Below, in pieces: positions 24,041 through 32,453 of a stretch of 64,000 nucleotides of DNA. The notes below the pieces were generated by a model. The model worked only from the letters and a program-made list of their open reading frames with translations. It did no database searches and was not told the origin of the DNA. How positions within the stretch are numbered: the first letter of the stretch is position 1; every line of letters starts with the position of its first letter. The position numbers and the translations under genes are program-made. The DNA comes from Candidatus Dechloromonas phosphorivorans (lineage in GTDB: Bacteria; Pseudomonadota; Gammaproteobacteria; Burkholderiales; Rhodocyclaceae): positions 558,001 to 622,000 of the forward strand of contig JADKBR010000001.1 of the NCBI GenBank assembly GCA_016714975.1, read 5' to 3'.

Positions 24041-24275
24041 GCTCGGCGCTCCATTCTTCCGGGGTCAGTGTCTTGAAGGAAAGGGCATGCAGTTCGCCGC
24101 TGGCCAGCTCGTCCTTTATCGTTCGATAAACATGTTGCTGTCGCTGGACCCGGTTCAGGCCGACAAACTCGGCGCTGACGACAATGGCCGCAAAATGCTG
24201 GCCGTCGCCATCAAGGGCGAGATGTTCGCAAGCCATACCGGCGCGAATGAGTTCCTTGATCTGATCAGGGTGCAT
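24033..24275 (-). CDS. ibaG: BolA-family protein IbaG
   Basis: An 80-residue BolA-like protein of the IbaG/YrbA type. BolA proteins interact with monothiol glutaredoxins and [2Fe-2S] clusters. Visible features are the GDGQHFAAIVVSAEF strand region at about 23-37 and the conserved QRQQHVYRTI helix at about 44-53, with His47 as the likely ligand. It lies between the ABC exporter permease and murA, the same place as in the enterobacterial mla-ibaG-murA cluster, and its 3' end overlaps murA by 8 nt. Confidence 0.92.
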   Translation of the reverse strand: MHPDQIKELIRAGMACEHLALDGDGQHFAAIVVSAEFVGLNRVQRQQHVYRTIKDELASGELHALSFKTLTPEEWSAERG

Positions 24276-24278
24276 GGT

Positions 24279-25031
24279 TCAGGCTCTTAGTTTCCAGCCA
24301 CGCTTGAGCAGGCTCAGCGTCAGCAGGGTGACGGCGGCAAAACAGGCAAAGACAACGCCCAGACTGATTTCCGGCGCGACGTCGGAGACGCCGAAAAATC
24401 CGTAACGGAAGCCGTCGATCATGTAAAAAACAGGATTGTAATGCGACACGCGTTGCCAGAAGACAGGCAAGCTGTGAATCGAGTAGAAAACGCCGGAAAG
24501 CATGGTCAGCGGCAAGATCAAAAAATTCTGGAACGCCGCCAGTTGGTCGAACTTCTCGGCCCAGAGGCCGGCAAGCACGCCGAGCGCACCAAGAATCGCA
24601 CCGCCGAGGACGGCAAATGCGAGCACCCAGAGCGGCGCGACGACGTGCAGTTCGGCAAACCAGACCGTCGCTCCGAGAACCCCGACACCAACCATCAGGC
24701 CGCGCGCCAGCGAAGCCAGCACGTAGGCGGCGAAGAACGCGCCGTAGGGAATCGGCGGCAGCAGCACGAAAACGATCGACCCGGTGATCTTGGCCTGAAT
24801 CAGACTGGACGACGAATTTGCGAAGGCATTCTGCAACACCTGCATCATTACCAGCCCGGGAATCAGGAAACTTGTGTAGCGCACACCATGCACCTGGACA
24901 TGATCGTCCAGCACATGGCCAAAGATCATCAGGTAGAGCAGCGCCGTCAGCACTGGCGCGGCAACGGTCTGGAACGCCACTTTCCAGAAACGCAGCAACT
25001 CCTTGTAGAAGAGCGTCCAGAAACCGATCAC
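24279..25031 (-). CDS. ABC-2 type transporter permease
   Basis: A 250-residue inner-membrane permease with six hydrophobic segments and the ABC-2 pattern (LIPGLVMMQVLQNAFANSSSSL; LILPLTMLSGVFYSI). It pairs with the ATPase encoded just upstream; the GTG start at 25031 overlaps that gene's stop (GTGA). Starts further upstream lie inside the ATPase gene and are rejected. It resembles YadH/NodJ-type exporters. The substrate is not known, but its position between mlaB and ibaG suggests an envelope lipid or glycan component. Confidence 0.9.
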   Translation of the reverse strand: MIGFWTLFYKELLRFWKVAFQTVAAPVLTALLYLMIFGHVLDDHVQVHGVRYTSFLIPGLVMMQVLQNAFANSSSSLIQAKITGSIVFVLLPPIPYGAFFAAYVLASLARGLMVGVGVLGATVWFAELHVVAPLWVLAFAVLGGAILGALGVLAGLWAEKFDQLAAFQNFLILPLTMLSGVFYSIHSLPVFWQRVSHYNPVFYMIDGFRYGFFGVSDVAPEISLGVVFACFAAVTLLTLSLLKRGWKLRA

Positions 25032-25747
25032 TGGTTCATCGTTCGCACGAAGACTTCCTCGAGCGAGCCGCCGGGATGCACCGCCATCAGGTTGGCCGTG
25101 GTATCCAGGGCGATGATTCTGCCCTGCTTCATCAGGGCAATCCGCCCGCACAGGGCTTCAGCTTCCTCAAGGTAATGGGTGGTCAGGATAATCGTATGAC
25201 CTTCCCCGTTGAGCCTGCGCACGAACTGCCACAAGCCCTGCCGGAGTTCGACATCGACGCCCGCAGTCGGCTCGTCGAGAACGATCACCGGCGGCTTGTG
25301 CACCAGCGCCTGCGCAACCAGTACGCGGCGCTTCATGCCGCCCGACAGGCGGCGCATGTTCACTTGGGCCTTGGCGGTCAGGTCGAGGTTGTCAAGAATC
25401 TCGTCGATCCAGGCATCGTTGTTGCGAATGCCGAAATAGCCGGACTGGATCTGCAAGGTCTCGCGCACCGAGAAGAACGGGTCGAAAACCAGTTCCTGGG
25501 GTACAACGCCAAGCAGGCTGCGCGCTTTCCGATAATCATTGACGACATCGTAGCCAAGCACTGAGATCTGGCCGGAGTCGGCACGAACCAGGCCGGCCAG
25601 CGCCGAGATCAGCGTCGTCTTGCCGGCGCCATTCGGTCCGAGCAGACCGAAAAACTCACCTTGGGCAACGTCCAGCGACACTCCTGCCAGCGCCTGCAGC
25701 GAACCAAAATTCTTGACGACGTCAACGATGGAGACGGCTGCAACCAT
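25028..25747 (-). CDS. ABC transporter ATP-binding protein
   Basis: A 239-residue ATPase: Walker A GPNGAGKTT at about 38-46, signature LSGGMKRR at about 133-140, Walker B VIVLDEPTAGVD at about 152-163, and H-loop TTHYLEEAE near 189. It resembles YadG/CcmA-type exporters of the ABC-2 class and energises the permease encoded next. I chose ATG 25747 (MVAAVSIVDVVKNFG); an upstream start at 25861 would run into mlaB. It is 10 bp downstream of the mlaB stop, within the mla operon. Confidence 0.93.
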   Translation of the reverse strand: MVAAVSIVDVVKNFGSLQALAGVSLDVAQGEFFGLLGPNGAGKTTLISALAGLVRADSGQISVLGYDVVNDYRKARSLLGVVPQELVFDPFFSVRETLQIQSGYFGIRNNDAWIDEILDNLDLTAKAQVNMRRLSGGMKRRVLVAQALVHKPPVIVLDEPTAGVDVELRQGLWQFVRRLNGEGHTIILTTHYLEEAEALCGRIALMKQGRIIALDTTANLMAVHPGGSLEEVFVRTMNQ

Positions 25748-25757
25748 GGGCACCGCC

Positions 25758-26039
25758 TCAGACGAGGGGCAGCAGTTCGGTAACGCCGTAAAGCTCTGCC
25801 AGGCATCGCACGCCCGGCGGAATGTGGGCAAATCTGACGGTTGACCGCGACCGGCTCGCAACCCGGAGCCAGCCGAGCATTACCGCTATAGCCGAAGAGT
25901 CGGCGTCGCCAACCTGCTTGAAATCGAAGATCTGTTCGCCCGGCTGCAATGCAGCACGACCTGCTTCAAGCAGATTGCGCGCATTCGCCATGACCATCGG
26001 CACCTTGACCATGAGGCGTTGCGCCTCACGTTCGATCAT
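25758..26039 (-). CDS. mlaB: STAS-domain protein MlaB
   Basis: A 93-residue STAS-domain protein, the small cytoplasmic subunit that stabilises the MlaF ATPase in the MlaFEDB phospholipid transporter. The STAS helix region QVGDADSSAIAVMLGWL (about 42-58) is conserved, with the Ser/Asp loop. The ATG overlaps the mlaC stop by 4 nt. Short divergent STAS proteins are hard to name alone; the operon position makes MlaB near certain. Confidence 0.88.
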   Translation of the reverse strand: MIEREAQRLMVKVPMVMANARNLLEAGRAALQPGEQIFDFKQVGDADSSAIAVMLGWLRVASRSRSTVRFAHIPPGVRCLAELYGVTELLPLV

Positions 26040-26662
26040 TTCCCCGCAGCCTTGGCCGGGTTACCCTCAAGCGACTTGTTCTTGGCTGCCACCGTCTTGA
26101 TCAGGCCGTCGATGCCGCCATTGCGGATCTCTTGGCCGAACTGTTCACGGTAGTTGGTAACCAGGCTGATGCCCGCCACGTTCACGTCATAAACCTTCCA
26201 GCCGGCATCCAGTTTCTCAAGGCTGTAGTCAAGCTGCACCGGCTTGTTACCCGGCTGATCGACCTCGGTGCGCACCTGCACATCGCTGTCGCCAGGATTC
26301 ATTCTGAACGGCTTGAAGATGACCCTCTGATTCTTGTAGCTGGTAAGCGCGTTGGAATAGGTGCGCACCAGCAGGGTCTTGAACTCGGCAGTCAGCTGCT
26401 GTTGCTGCTGCGGCGACGCCTTGCGCCATTCCTTGCCCACTGCAAGCGCCGTCATGTGCGCGAAATTGAAATGCGGAATCACCTTGGCGTCGACCAGTTC
26501 GATGGCCTTCCTGGAATCACCGTTCTGGATGTTCTTGTCCTGGCGGACGATGTCCAGGACTTCTTCGGTGACGCGCTTGACCAGGACATCCGGCGCCTCC
26601 TGGGCAAGCACCAGAGTAGCGAACAGGGCAGCAAAAACAAGGACAATCAGTTTCTTCATCAT
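26036..26662 (-). CDS. mlaC: periplasmic phospholipid-binding protein MlaC
   Basis: A 208-residue MlaC (Ttg2D) protein with a signal peptide (about residues 1-20, ending LVLAQ). It ferries phospholipids between the outer-membrane MlaA complex and inner-membrane MlaD. Typical segments are FNFAHMTALAVGKEWRKA near 66-83 and LLVRTYSNAL near 97-106, and the C-terminal INNYREQF-like VTNYREQF near 168. Two ATGs in a row (26662, 26659) are equally possible. It is 5 bp downstream of mlaA and overlaps mlaB. Confidence 0.94.
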   Translation of the reverse strand: MMKKLIVLVFAALFATLVLAQEAPDVLVKRVTEEVLDIVRQDKNIQNGDSRKAIELVDAKVIPHFNFAHMTALAVGKEWRKASPQQQQQLTAEFKTLLVRTYSNALTSYKNQRVIFKPFRMNPGDSDVQVRTEVDQPGNKPVQLDYSLEKLDAGWKVYDVNVAGISLVTNYREQFGQEIRNGGIDGLIKTVAAKNKSLEGNPAKAAGK

Positions 26663-26667
26663 GGTTC

Positions 26668-27402
26668 TCAGTCGAGTACATCCTGCAGTCGCGGCGGGCT
26701 GCCATCAAAGATCTGGTTGCGCCGGCGCTGCAGGTAGGCGTCGCGCACATAGGCATACTTGTCGAGCGCCGCCTCCTCGACCACCTTGTCCGAAGGCAGT
26801 AAACTGGCGCGGACATCGACGTAGCGCAAAGCCACGAGGCTGTTGCGGGTGGCGACCGACTTGTTGAGCGTATACCACGTCGGATCGGTATAGACATCGA
26901 CGATCCAGCCGCCGGTGTCGCGCACCGTACGCGGCCCGATCAGCGGCCAGAACAGGAAGTTGCTGCTGTCCCACCCCCAGACGGCCAGCGTCTGTCCAAA
27001 ATCCTCATCATGCTTCTCGAGGCCGAGTTCGCTGGCAACGTCGAAAAGGCCGAAGATGCCGACAGTCGAATTGATCAGCAGGCGACCAAGGTCGCTCCCG
27101 GCTTCCGCCAGTTTGCCCTGCAACGCATTGTTCAGGACATTGCGAACATCGGCGATGTTGCCGAAGAAATCACCCACCCCGGCCTTCGCGGGCAACGGCA
27201 CAACGAAGTCATAGGCCTGCGCAATGGGCTTGATGGCAACGGTGTCGAGACCTTCGTTGACCGCAAACATGGCGCGATTGAAGCCCTCGAGCGGATCGTA
27301 CGTGGTCTCTCCGGCAGCTGCCGGGCCAGCAAGCGTAATCATTCCGGCAACCAGACAACTCAACCCGGCGCGGCGCTTCCATCTCGTGAGAATGTCCGTC
27401 AT
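26668..27402 (-). CDS. mlaA: MlaA/VacJ-family outer-membrane protein without canonical lipobox
   Basis: A 244-residue MlaA (VacJ) protein, the outer-membrane component that removes mislocalised phospholipids from the outer leaflet. The family core is clear: DPLEGFNRAMFAVNE (about 36-50) and ALYRYVDVRA-like LRYVDVRASLL near 202. MlaA is usually a lipoprotein, but here the signal region (1-30) ends in GPAAAG, which looks like a signal peptidase I site. The only nearby cysteine (Cys16, GLSC) does not fit a lipobox. The gene lies between mlaD and mlaC, overlapping mlaD by 4 nt, unlike Escherichia coli, where mlaA is elsewhere. Confidence 0.93.
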   Translation of the reverse strand: MTDILTRWKRRAGLSCLVAGMITLAGPAAAGETTYDPLEGFNRAMFAVNEGLDTVAIKPIAQAYDFVVPLPAKAGVGDFFGNIADVRNVLNNALQGKLAEAGSDLGRLLINSTVGIFGLFDVASELGLEKHDEDFGQTLAVWGWDSSNFLFWPLIGPRTVRDTGGWIVDVYTDPTWYTLNKSVATRNSLVALRYVDVRASLLPSDKVVEEAALDKYAYVRDAYLQRRRNQIFDGSPPRLQDVLD

Positions 27403-27869
27403 TTCGTCTCCTGCCCTTCCGCCGCCTTGTTGAAAAGGAACTGGCTGATGAGTTTTTCCAGAACCACTGCCGACTGTGTCTTCGTCACGGTATCGCCAGC
27501 CTTGAGCATTTTCTCGTCACCACCAACATCAAAACCAATGAACTGCTCGCCCAGCAGGCCGGAGGTATAGATCGCCGCGAAGGTATCCTTGGGAAAGCGA
27601 TAGCGCCCGTCGACATCCATGGTCACTACCGCCTCGTAAGTCGCCGGATCGAACCTGATCTCGGAAATTCTCCCAACCAGAACCCCCGCACTTTTCACCG
27701 GCCCCCGAACCTTCAAGCCCCCGATATTATCAAATCGGGCATGCAAGACGTAAGTGTCGGACAAGCGCCCGGATGAAAGGTTGCCCACTTTCAGTGCCAG
27801 AAACAACAGGGCGGCGATACTGATCGCCACAAAAAAGCCCACCCAAAGGTCAAGTACGGTGCGGTTCAT
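27399..27869 (-). CDS. mlaD: MCE-domain lipid transport protein MlaD
   Basis: A 156-residue protein with one N-terminal membrane anchor (about 8-28) and one MCE domain (about 38-115: ARFDNIGGLKVRGPVKSAGVLVG; YTSGLLGEQFIGF). MlaD hexamers form the periplasmic ring on the MlaFEB complex and pass phospholipids to or from MlaC. Start and stop overlap neighbours by 4 nt (ATGA with mlaE and mlaA). Confidence 0.95.
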   Translation of the reverse strand: MNRTVLDLWVGFFVAISIAALLFLALKVGNLSSGRLSDTYVLHARFDNIGGLKVRGPVKSAGVLVGRISEIRFDPATYEAVVTMDVDGRYRFPKDTFAAIYTSGLLGEQFIGFDVGGDEKMLKAGDTVTKTQSAVVLEKLISQFLFNKAAEGQETK

Positions 27870-28660
27870 GATGTTCCCCGAAACATGAACGAAGTCAGAA
27901 CGAAATCCAGTGCCAGAATAGCCAGCGCGGAAGATACCACCGTCCGCGTGATAGCGCGCGACACCCCCTCGGCCGTCGGCACGGAATCATAGCCTTCGAA
28001 AACGGCAATCAGCGAGACCGCGATGCCAAAGACAAAACTCTTGATCACACCATTCCAGATGTCGTAGCGAAAATCGACCCCGGATTGCATCTGCGACCAG
28101 AAAGCGCCGTCATCGACGCCAATGAACACGACGCCAATCAGCCAGCCGCCCAGAACGCCCATGGCGGAAAACAATGCCGCCAGCAGCGGCATCGAGATGA
28201 CGCCACCCCAAAAGCGTGGAGCAACGACACGGGCGATCGGGTTGACCGCCATGATGTCCATCGCTTTCAGTTGTTCAGTAGCCTTCATCAAGCCGATCTC
28301 CGCGGTAACCGACGATCCTGCGCGCGAGGCGAAGAGTAGCGCAGCGACCACCGGGCCCAGTTCACGGGTCAACGACAGGGCGACGAGGACTCCGAGCGCC
28401 TCGGTCGAACCATAGCGTTGCAGGGTTTCATAGCCTTGCAGGCCAAGCACCAGGCCAACAAACAGCCCCGAAACCATGATGATCAGCAGCGACAGCACGC
28501 CGCTGAAATAGATCTCGCGCAGAGTCAGCGGCAGACGGCGAAACGACGGGCCCGAATACCTCAGCACGGCGACCAGGAAGCGCGCAGCGAAACCCAGACG
28601 CCAGATGCGGTCGACGGCCGCGTGACCCAGTTTTCTGATTGACGACGCTGAATCAGCCAT
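27866..28660 (-). CDS. mlaE: MlaE permease of the phospholipid ABC transporter
   Basis: A 264-residue MlaE/YrbE permease with the family segments ALSLTRELGPVVAALLFASRAGSSVTAE (about 96-123) and ARVVAPRFWGGVISMPLL (about 144-161), plus five to six hydrophobic stretches. I chose ATG 28660 (MADSASSIRK), which overlaps the end of mlaF by 8 nt; a start at 28774 would lie deep in mlaF. It forms the membrane core of the MlaFEDB complex. Confidence 0.95.
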   Translation of the reverse strand: MADSASSIRKLGHAAVDRIWRLGFAARFLVAVLRYSGPSFRRLPLTLREIYFSGVLSLLIIMVSGLFVGLVLGLQGYETLQRYGSTEALGVLVALSLTRELGPVVAALLFASRAGSSVTAEIGLMKATEQLKAMDIMAVNPIARVVAPRFWGGVISMPLLAALFSAMGVLGGWLIGVVFIGVDDGAFWSQMQSGVDFRYDIWNGVIKSFVFGIAVSLIAVFEGYDSVPTAEGVSRAITRTVVSSALAILALDFVLTSFMFRGTS

Positions 28661-29465
28661 GGGCGCGACTGCCGAGGAATTCGCGCACGATTGTCGGTGC
28701 CGGATAGTCGAAGCGTACCGGCCCCGCCACTTCAGCATGCACGAACTGGTGAACGAACGGGTCAGTGGAGCCACGGATTTCGTCCGGCGTCCCTTTGGCG
28801 ACGATCCTGCCCTGCGATACGAAATAGATGTAGTCGACGATCATCAACGACTCATGCACGTCGTGCGTCACCATGATCGAGGTCGCGCCGAGCGCGTCGT
28901 TCAACTTGCGAATCAACTGACCGATGACGCCCAGCGCGATCGGATCGAGCCCGGCGAAAGGCTCGTCGTACATCACCAGCATTGGATCGAGGGCGACGGC
29001 GCGGGCCAGCGCCACGCGCCGCGCCATGCCCCCGGACAGCTCGCCCGGCATCAGCGCATGGGCGCCACGCAAGCCGACGGCTTCCAACTTCATCAGCACC
29101 AGGTCGCGGATCATCTCTTCCGAGAGGTCGGCATGCTCGCGCAGGGGAAACGCGACATTGTCGAAGACCGTCATGTCGGTAAATAGGGCGCCGAACTGGA
29201 ACAGCATGCCCATCTTGCGGCGCAGGCGATAGAGCTCGTCATGCGACATCTCGCTGACGCGCTGGTCCGCTAGCCGGACCATGCCGCCGGTCGGCCGCAA
29301 CTGGCCACCAATACAGCGTAACAGCGTCGTCTTGCCACAGCCGGAACCGCCCATGATGGCCACCACCTTGCCGCGCGGAATCTTCATGTTGATCCCCTGC
29401 AGCACCGGCCGCCCGTCATAGTTGAAATGCAGATCCTGGATATCGACCAGAATATCGTCCGACAA
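28653..29465 (-). CDS. mlaF: MlaF ATPase of the phospholipid ABC transporter
   Basis: A 270-residue ABC ATPase: Walker A GGSGCGKTT at about 39-47, signature LSGGMARRVALARA at about 143-156, Walker B LVMYDEPFAGLD at about 162-173 and H-loop VTHDVHES. The C-terminal extension after about 245 is typical of MlaF and clasps neighbouring subunits. It is first in the minus-strand chain mlaF-E-D-A-C-B-ABC-ABC-ibaG-murA, in which almost every junction overlaps. It is divergent from the pilus response regulator, with 113 bp between. Confidence 0.96.
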   Translation of the reverse strand: MSDDILVDIQDLHFNYDGRPVLQGINMKIPRGKVVAIMGGSGCGKTTLLRCIGGQLRPTGGMVRLADQRVSEMSHDELYRLRRKMGMLFQFGALFTDMTVFDNVAFPLREHADLSEEMIRDLVLMKLEAVGLRGAHALMPGELSGGMARRVALARAVALDPMLVMYDEPFAGLDPIALGVIGQLIRKLNDALGATSIMVTHDVHESLMIVDYIYFVSQGRIVAKGTPDEIRGSTDPFVHQFVHAEVAGPVRFDYPAPTIVREFLGSRAHG

Positions 29466-29578
29466 GATGGCTCCCCGTGAATGCGAGCGGCGATATTATC
29501 AGAAGAGCTGCCGGTCGCCTTAGCATGGCATGGTTATAATCCCGTGATCAATTCCTTGCGAAGAACTGCGCCGCGCCC

Positions 29579-30997
29579 TTGTCCAACAAGTCCCTGCTCC
29601 TCATCGTCGATGACGATTCGCTGATCAGCGACACGTTGAGCCATGCCTTTGCCGCGGACTTCGACGTCGTTACGAGTCACTCCCGCCCGCACTGCCTGGC
29701 GCTGCTCCGGCAATTGCGGCAAACACCACAACTGGCCCTGGTCGATCTCGGGCTGCCGCCCAAGCCGCATCGCCCGGACGAGGGGTTCGCGCTGATTGGT
29801 GAGCTGCTGGCCCTCGCACCGGACATGAAGATCATCGTCCTCTCGGGTCAGAGTGGCGACGACAATGCCCGCCATGCGCGCACGCTGGGCGCCGTCGAGT
29901 TTGTTGGCAAGCCCTGCGACCCTGGCCACCTGTTGAAACTGCTGCACCAATCAATGGCGTTTTCGTATGCCGCCAGCGAGGCTGCCGGCGAAGCGGGCCT
30001 GATTGGCGACAGCCTGCCAATGCAGCGCCTGCGCCTGCAGCTCGCCCAATACGCCAATCTCGCCTTTCCGGTCCTGATCGAAGGTGAATCGGGGAGCGGC
30101 AAGGACATCGTCGCCAGCCGCTGCCTGCATCAGATGACGGAGCGCCGCCAGCAGCCGTTCCTCGCTCTCAACTGTGCGGCGATCTCGCCCAGCCTGCTCG
30201 AACCGGCCCTCTTCGGCCACGCTCGTGGCGCCTTCACCGGAGCCGCTGCCGCCCGCGCCGGTTATTTCGAGGAAGCCGGCGCCGGTACCCTGTTCCTTGA
30301 CGAGATCGGCGAACTACCGTCCGAACTGCAACCCAAGCTGCTCCGCGTACTCGAAAACGGCGAGTACCAGCGGGTTGGGGAGACCCAGACCCGGACTTCC
30401 CAGGCGCGCATCGTCGCCGCCACCAACCGCGACCTGCGCCGGGAGATAAAGGACGGACGCTTCCGCGCCGACCTCTACCACCGCCTATCGGTATTCACGA
30501 TCAGCGTTCCCCCGCTGCGCGAAATGGGCCGCGACCGTCTGCTGCTGCTCGATCATTTCCGCAAGCTCTATGCCGCGCAGGCCCGCTGCCAGCCCTTTGC
30601 GCTCGAACCGGCCGCCGAAGGACTCTGGCTTGGCTACAGCTTCCCCGGCAATGTCCGCGAATTGCGCAACATTGTCATCCGGCTGACGGCACGTCGGCCC
30701 GGGCAAACCGTCACGGCTGAGCAGTTACTGGCCGAATTCGACGCCTCCGACGAGGTTGACCGCACGCATCGTGGCGCGGTGGCCGAGAACAATCCCGGAC
30801 AGCGCTTGCAGGCAGCCCTGAAACACCTGCAGACCGCAGCCGGAATCGATCTTGACGCGACGCTCGCTGCCTGGGAGCGCAGCTACATAGAAGCCGCCCT
30901 CGAGCTGTGCGGCGGCAATGTCAGCCGCGCCGCCCGGCGCCTCGGCATCAACCGCACCACCCTCTACAACCGCATGGAAAACTGGCATCGTTCATGA
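29579..30997 (+). CDS. sigma-54-dependent response regulator heading the pilus locus
   Basis: A 472-residue NtrC-type activator. The receiver domain (1-125) has phospho-acceptor Asp in LALVDLGLP near 56. The AAA+ domain (about 142-370) has Walker A GESGSGKD near 167 and an intact sigma-54 contact loop GAFTGA near 220. A Fis-type helix-turn-helix ends the protein (GGNVSRAARRLGINRTTLYNRM). The only start that fits is TTG at 29579; in-frame ATG or GTG is absent back to a stop at 29537. A perfect TATAAT lies at 29535-29540, without a good -35. No kinase gene is adjacent. Its stop overlaps the next ATG (ATGA), so it is the first gene of the pilus operon. Confidence 0.9.
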   Translation: MSNKSLLLIVDDDSLISDTLSHAFAADFDVVTSHSRPHCLALLRQLRQTPQLALVDLGLPPKPHRPDEGFALIGELLALAPDMKIIVLSGQSGDDNARHARTLGAVEFVGKPCDPGHLLKLLHQSMAFSYAASEAAGEAGLIGDSLPMQRLRLQLAQYANLAFPVLIEGESGSGKDIVASRCLHQMTERRQQPFLALNCAAISPSLLEPALFGHARGAFTGAAAARAGYFEEAGAGTLFLDEIGELPSELQPKLLRVLENGEYQRVGETQTRTSQARIVAATNRDLRREIKDGRFRADLYHRLSVFTISVPPLREMGRDRLLLLDHFRKLYAAQARCQPFALEPAAEGLWLGYSFPGNVRELRNIVIRLTARRPGQTVTAEQLLAEFDASDEVDRTHRGAVAENNPGQRLQAALKHLQTAAGIDLDATLAAWERSYIEAALELCGGNVSRAARRLGINRTTLYNRMENWHRS

Positions 30998-32346
30998 GCC
31001 TCTATCTTGAGCATTTCGGCCTGCGCGAGCCGCCTTTCCGTATCACGCCGCATACCGATTTTTTCTTCACCGGCGCCAATCGCGGCCCGACACTCGACGC
31101 GCTGATCTATGCGATCACCCAGGACGAGGGCATCGTCAAGGTCACCGGCGAGGTGGGCAGCGGCAAGACCATGCTCTGCCGCATGCTGCTGGAGCGCCTG
31201 CCAGCCGATGTCGAGTCGCTCTATCTCGCCAACCCGTCGCTGTCGCGCCACGAGATTCTCGGCGCCGTCGCCGACGAACTGGGCATTCCCGCCGACGGCA
31301 AGACCACACATTCAATGATCCGCACGCTGCAGGACACACTGGTCGAGCGCTACGCCGCCGGCAAGCGGGTCGTCATCCTGATCGACGAAGCGCATGCCAT
31401 GCCCGCCGAGTCGCTTGAGGAAATCCGCCTGCTCTCCAACCTCGAATCGAAAGCCACCAAGCTGCTGCAGATCGCCCTCTTCGCCCAGCCCGAACTCGAC
31501 GAACGACTCGCCGCCAATGACATGCGCCAGTTGCGCGAACGCATCACCCAGCACTTCAACCTGGCGCCCCTCAAGATCGCCGAAGTCGCCAGCTACATCG
31601 AATTCCGCCTGCGCGCGGCCGGCTATCATGGCCCCAACCCGTTTACCGGCCGTGCCGTCGAGATGATCGCCAGGATTTCCGAGGGTCTGTCACGGCGCAT
31701 CAACATCATCGCCGACAAGGCGCTGCTTGCGGCCTATTCCAGCGGATCGCACCAGGTCGATACGGCTGAGGTCAAGATCGCCGCGCAGGATGCCCGCTTT
31801 GCGCCGATCCAGTACAAGGCCAGCGGCCAGCACGTGCCCGCCCTCAAGATCGCCATTGCGCTGTTGATGACGCTGGCACTCGCCGCCCTTGCCGTTGCGC
31901 TGTGGGCAAGACAACCGCCCGCCAGTCCCGCCGCAGCACTGCCGGCGCCCGAATCGGCGCAGCTGCCGGCACAAGGAAGCGCCGCCACGCCGCCAGTGAC
32001 AAACCCGGCCCGCCCGGCAGCGGAAGGCGGCACCCTGATCGCCCAGCACACAGCCCTCTACGCTGACTGGCTGGCCACTGCGGCCAGCGATCATTATTTC
32101 ATCCAACTGACCGCCCGAAGCGGCAACCACACCGAAGACATCGAGAATTTTCTGGTCCGCGCCGGCCAGTGGCTCGAGCCGACAGAGTTGCGGGTCTACC
32201 GGACGGGAAGCCCTGAAAGCGGACAGATCGGCGTTATCTACGGCGACTACCAGACGCGGGCGGCCGCTTTGGCAGCCGTACGCGGCTTTCCCGAGGAAGT
32301 TCGCCGCATGCGACCTTACCCGAGGGCGGTGAGCGGACTACAATGA
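30994..32346 (+). CDS. mshM: MshM/ExeA-type AAA ATPase fused to SPOR domain
   Basis: A 450-residue protein. The N-terminal ExeA/MshM ATPase has Walker A GEVGSGKT at 52-59 and DEAH at 131-134. A single transmembrane segment lies at about 285-305, then a Pro/Ala-rich linker, and a periplasmic SPOR-like domain at about 365-445 (HYFIQLTARSG; QIGVIYGDYQTRAAALAAV). ExeA-type ATPases help secretins insert through peptidoglycan, and a SPOR domain would give it a direct peptidoglycan contact. MshM proteins of Vibrio lack this tail as far as I know. I chose ATG 30994, which overlaps the regulator's stop; a start at 30907 falls inside it. Confidence 0.88.
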   Translation: MSLYLEHFGLREPPFRITPHTDFFFTGANRGPTLDALIYAITQDEGIVKVTGEVGSGKTMLCRMLLERLPADVESLYLANPSLSRHEILGAVADELGIPADGKTTHSMIRTLQDTLVERYAAGKRVVILIDEAHAMPAESLEEIRLLSNLESKATKLLQIALFAQPELDERLAANDMRQLRERITQHFNLAPLKIAEVASYIEFRLRAAGYHGPNPFTGRAVEMIARISEGLSRRINIIADKALLAAYSSGSHQVDTAEVKIAAQDARFAPIQYKASGQHVPALKIAIALLMTLALAALAVALWARQPPASPAAALPAPESAQLPAQGSAATPPVTNPARPAAEGGTLIAQHTALYADWLATAASDHYFIQLTARSGNHTEDIENFLVRAGQWLEPTELRVYRTGSPESGQIGVIYGDYQTRAAALAAVRGFPEEVRRMRPYPRAVSGLQ

Positions 32347-32386
32347 GCACAAGGCTGCCCGGCTGCCCCATCCGCACCAAGCACAG

Positions 32387-32406
32387 CGGCATGTGCTAGC
32401 ATGCCG
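32387..32406 (+). other. perfect hairpin between mshM and mshL
   Basis: CGGCATG-TGCTAG-CATGCCG is a perfect 7-bp stem with a 6-nt loop, in the 107-bp gap between mshM and mshL, the largest gap in the operon. No T-run follows, so a terminator is unlikely; an mRNA processing or stability element, or an operator, fits better. Confidence 0.4.
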
Positions 32407-32453
32407 GCAGCTCGGAAGTTTTGGACAACCCGCTCAAACGAAGGCTCTGTCGA

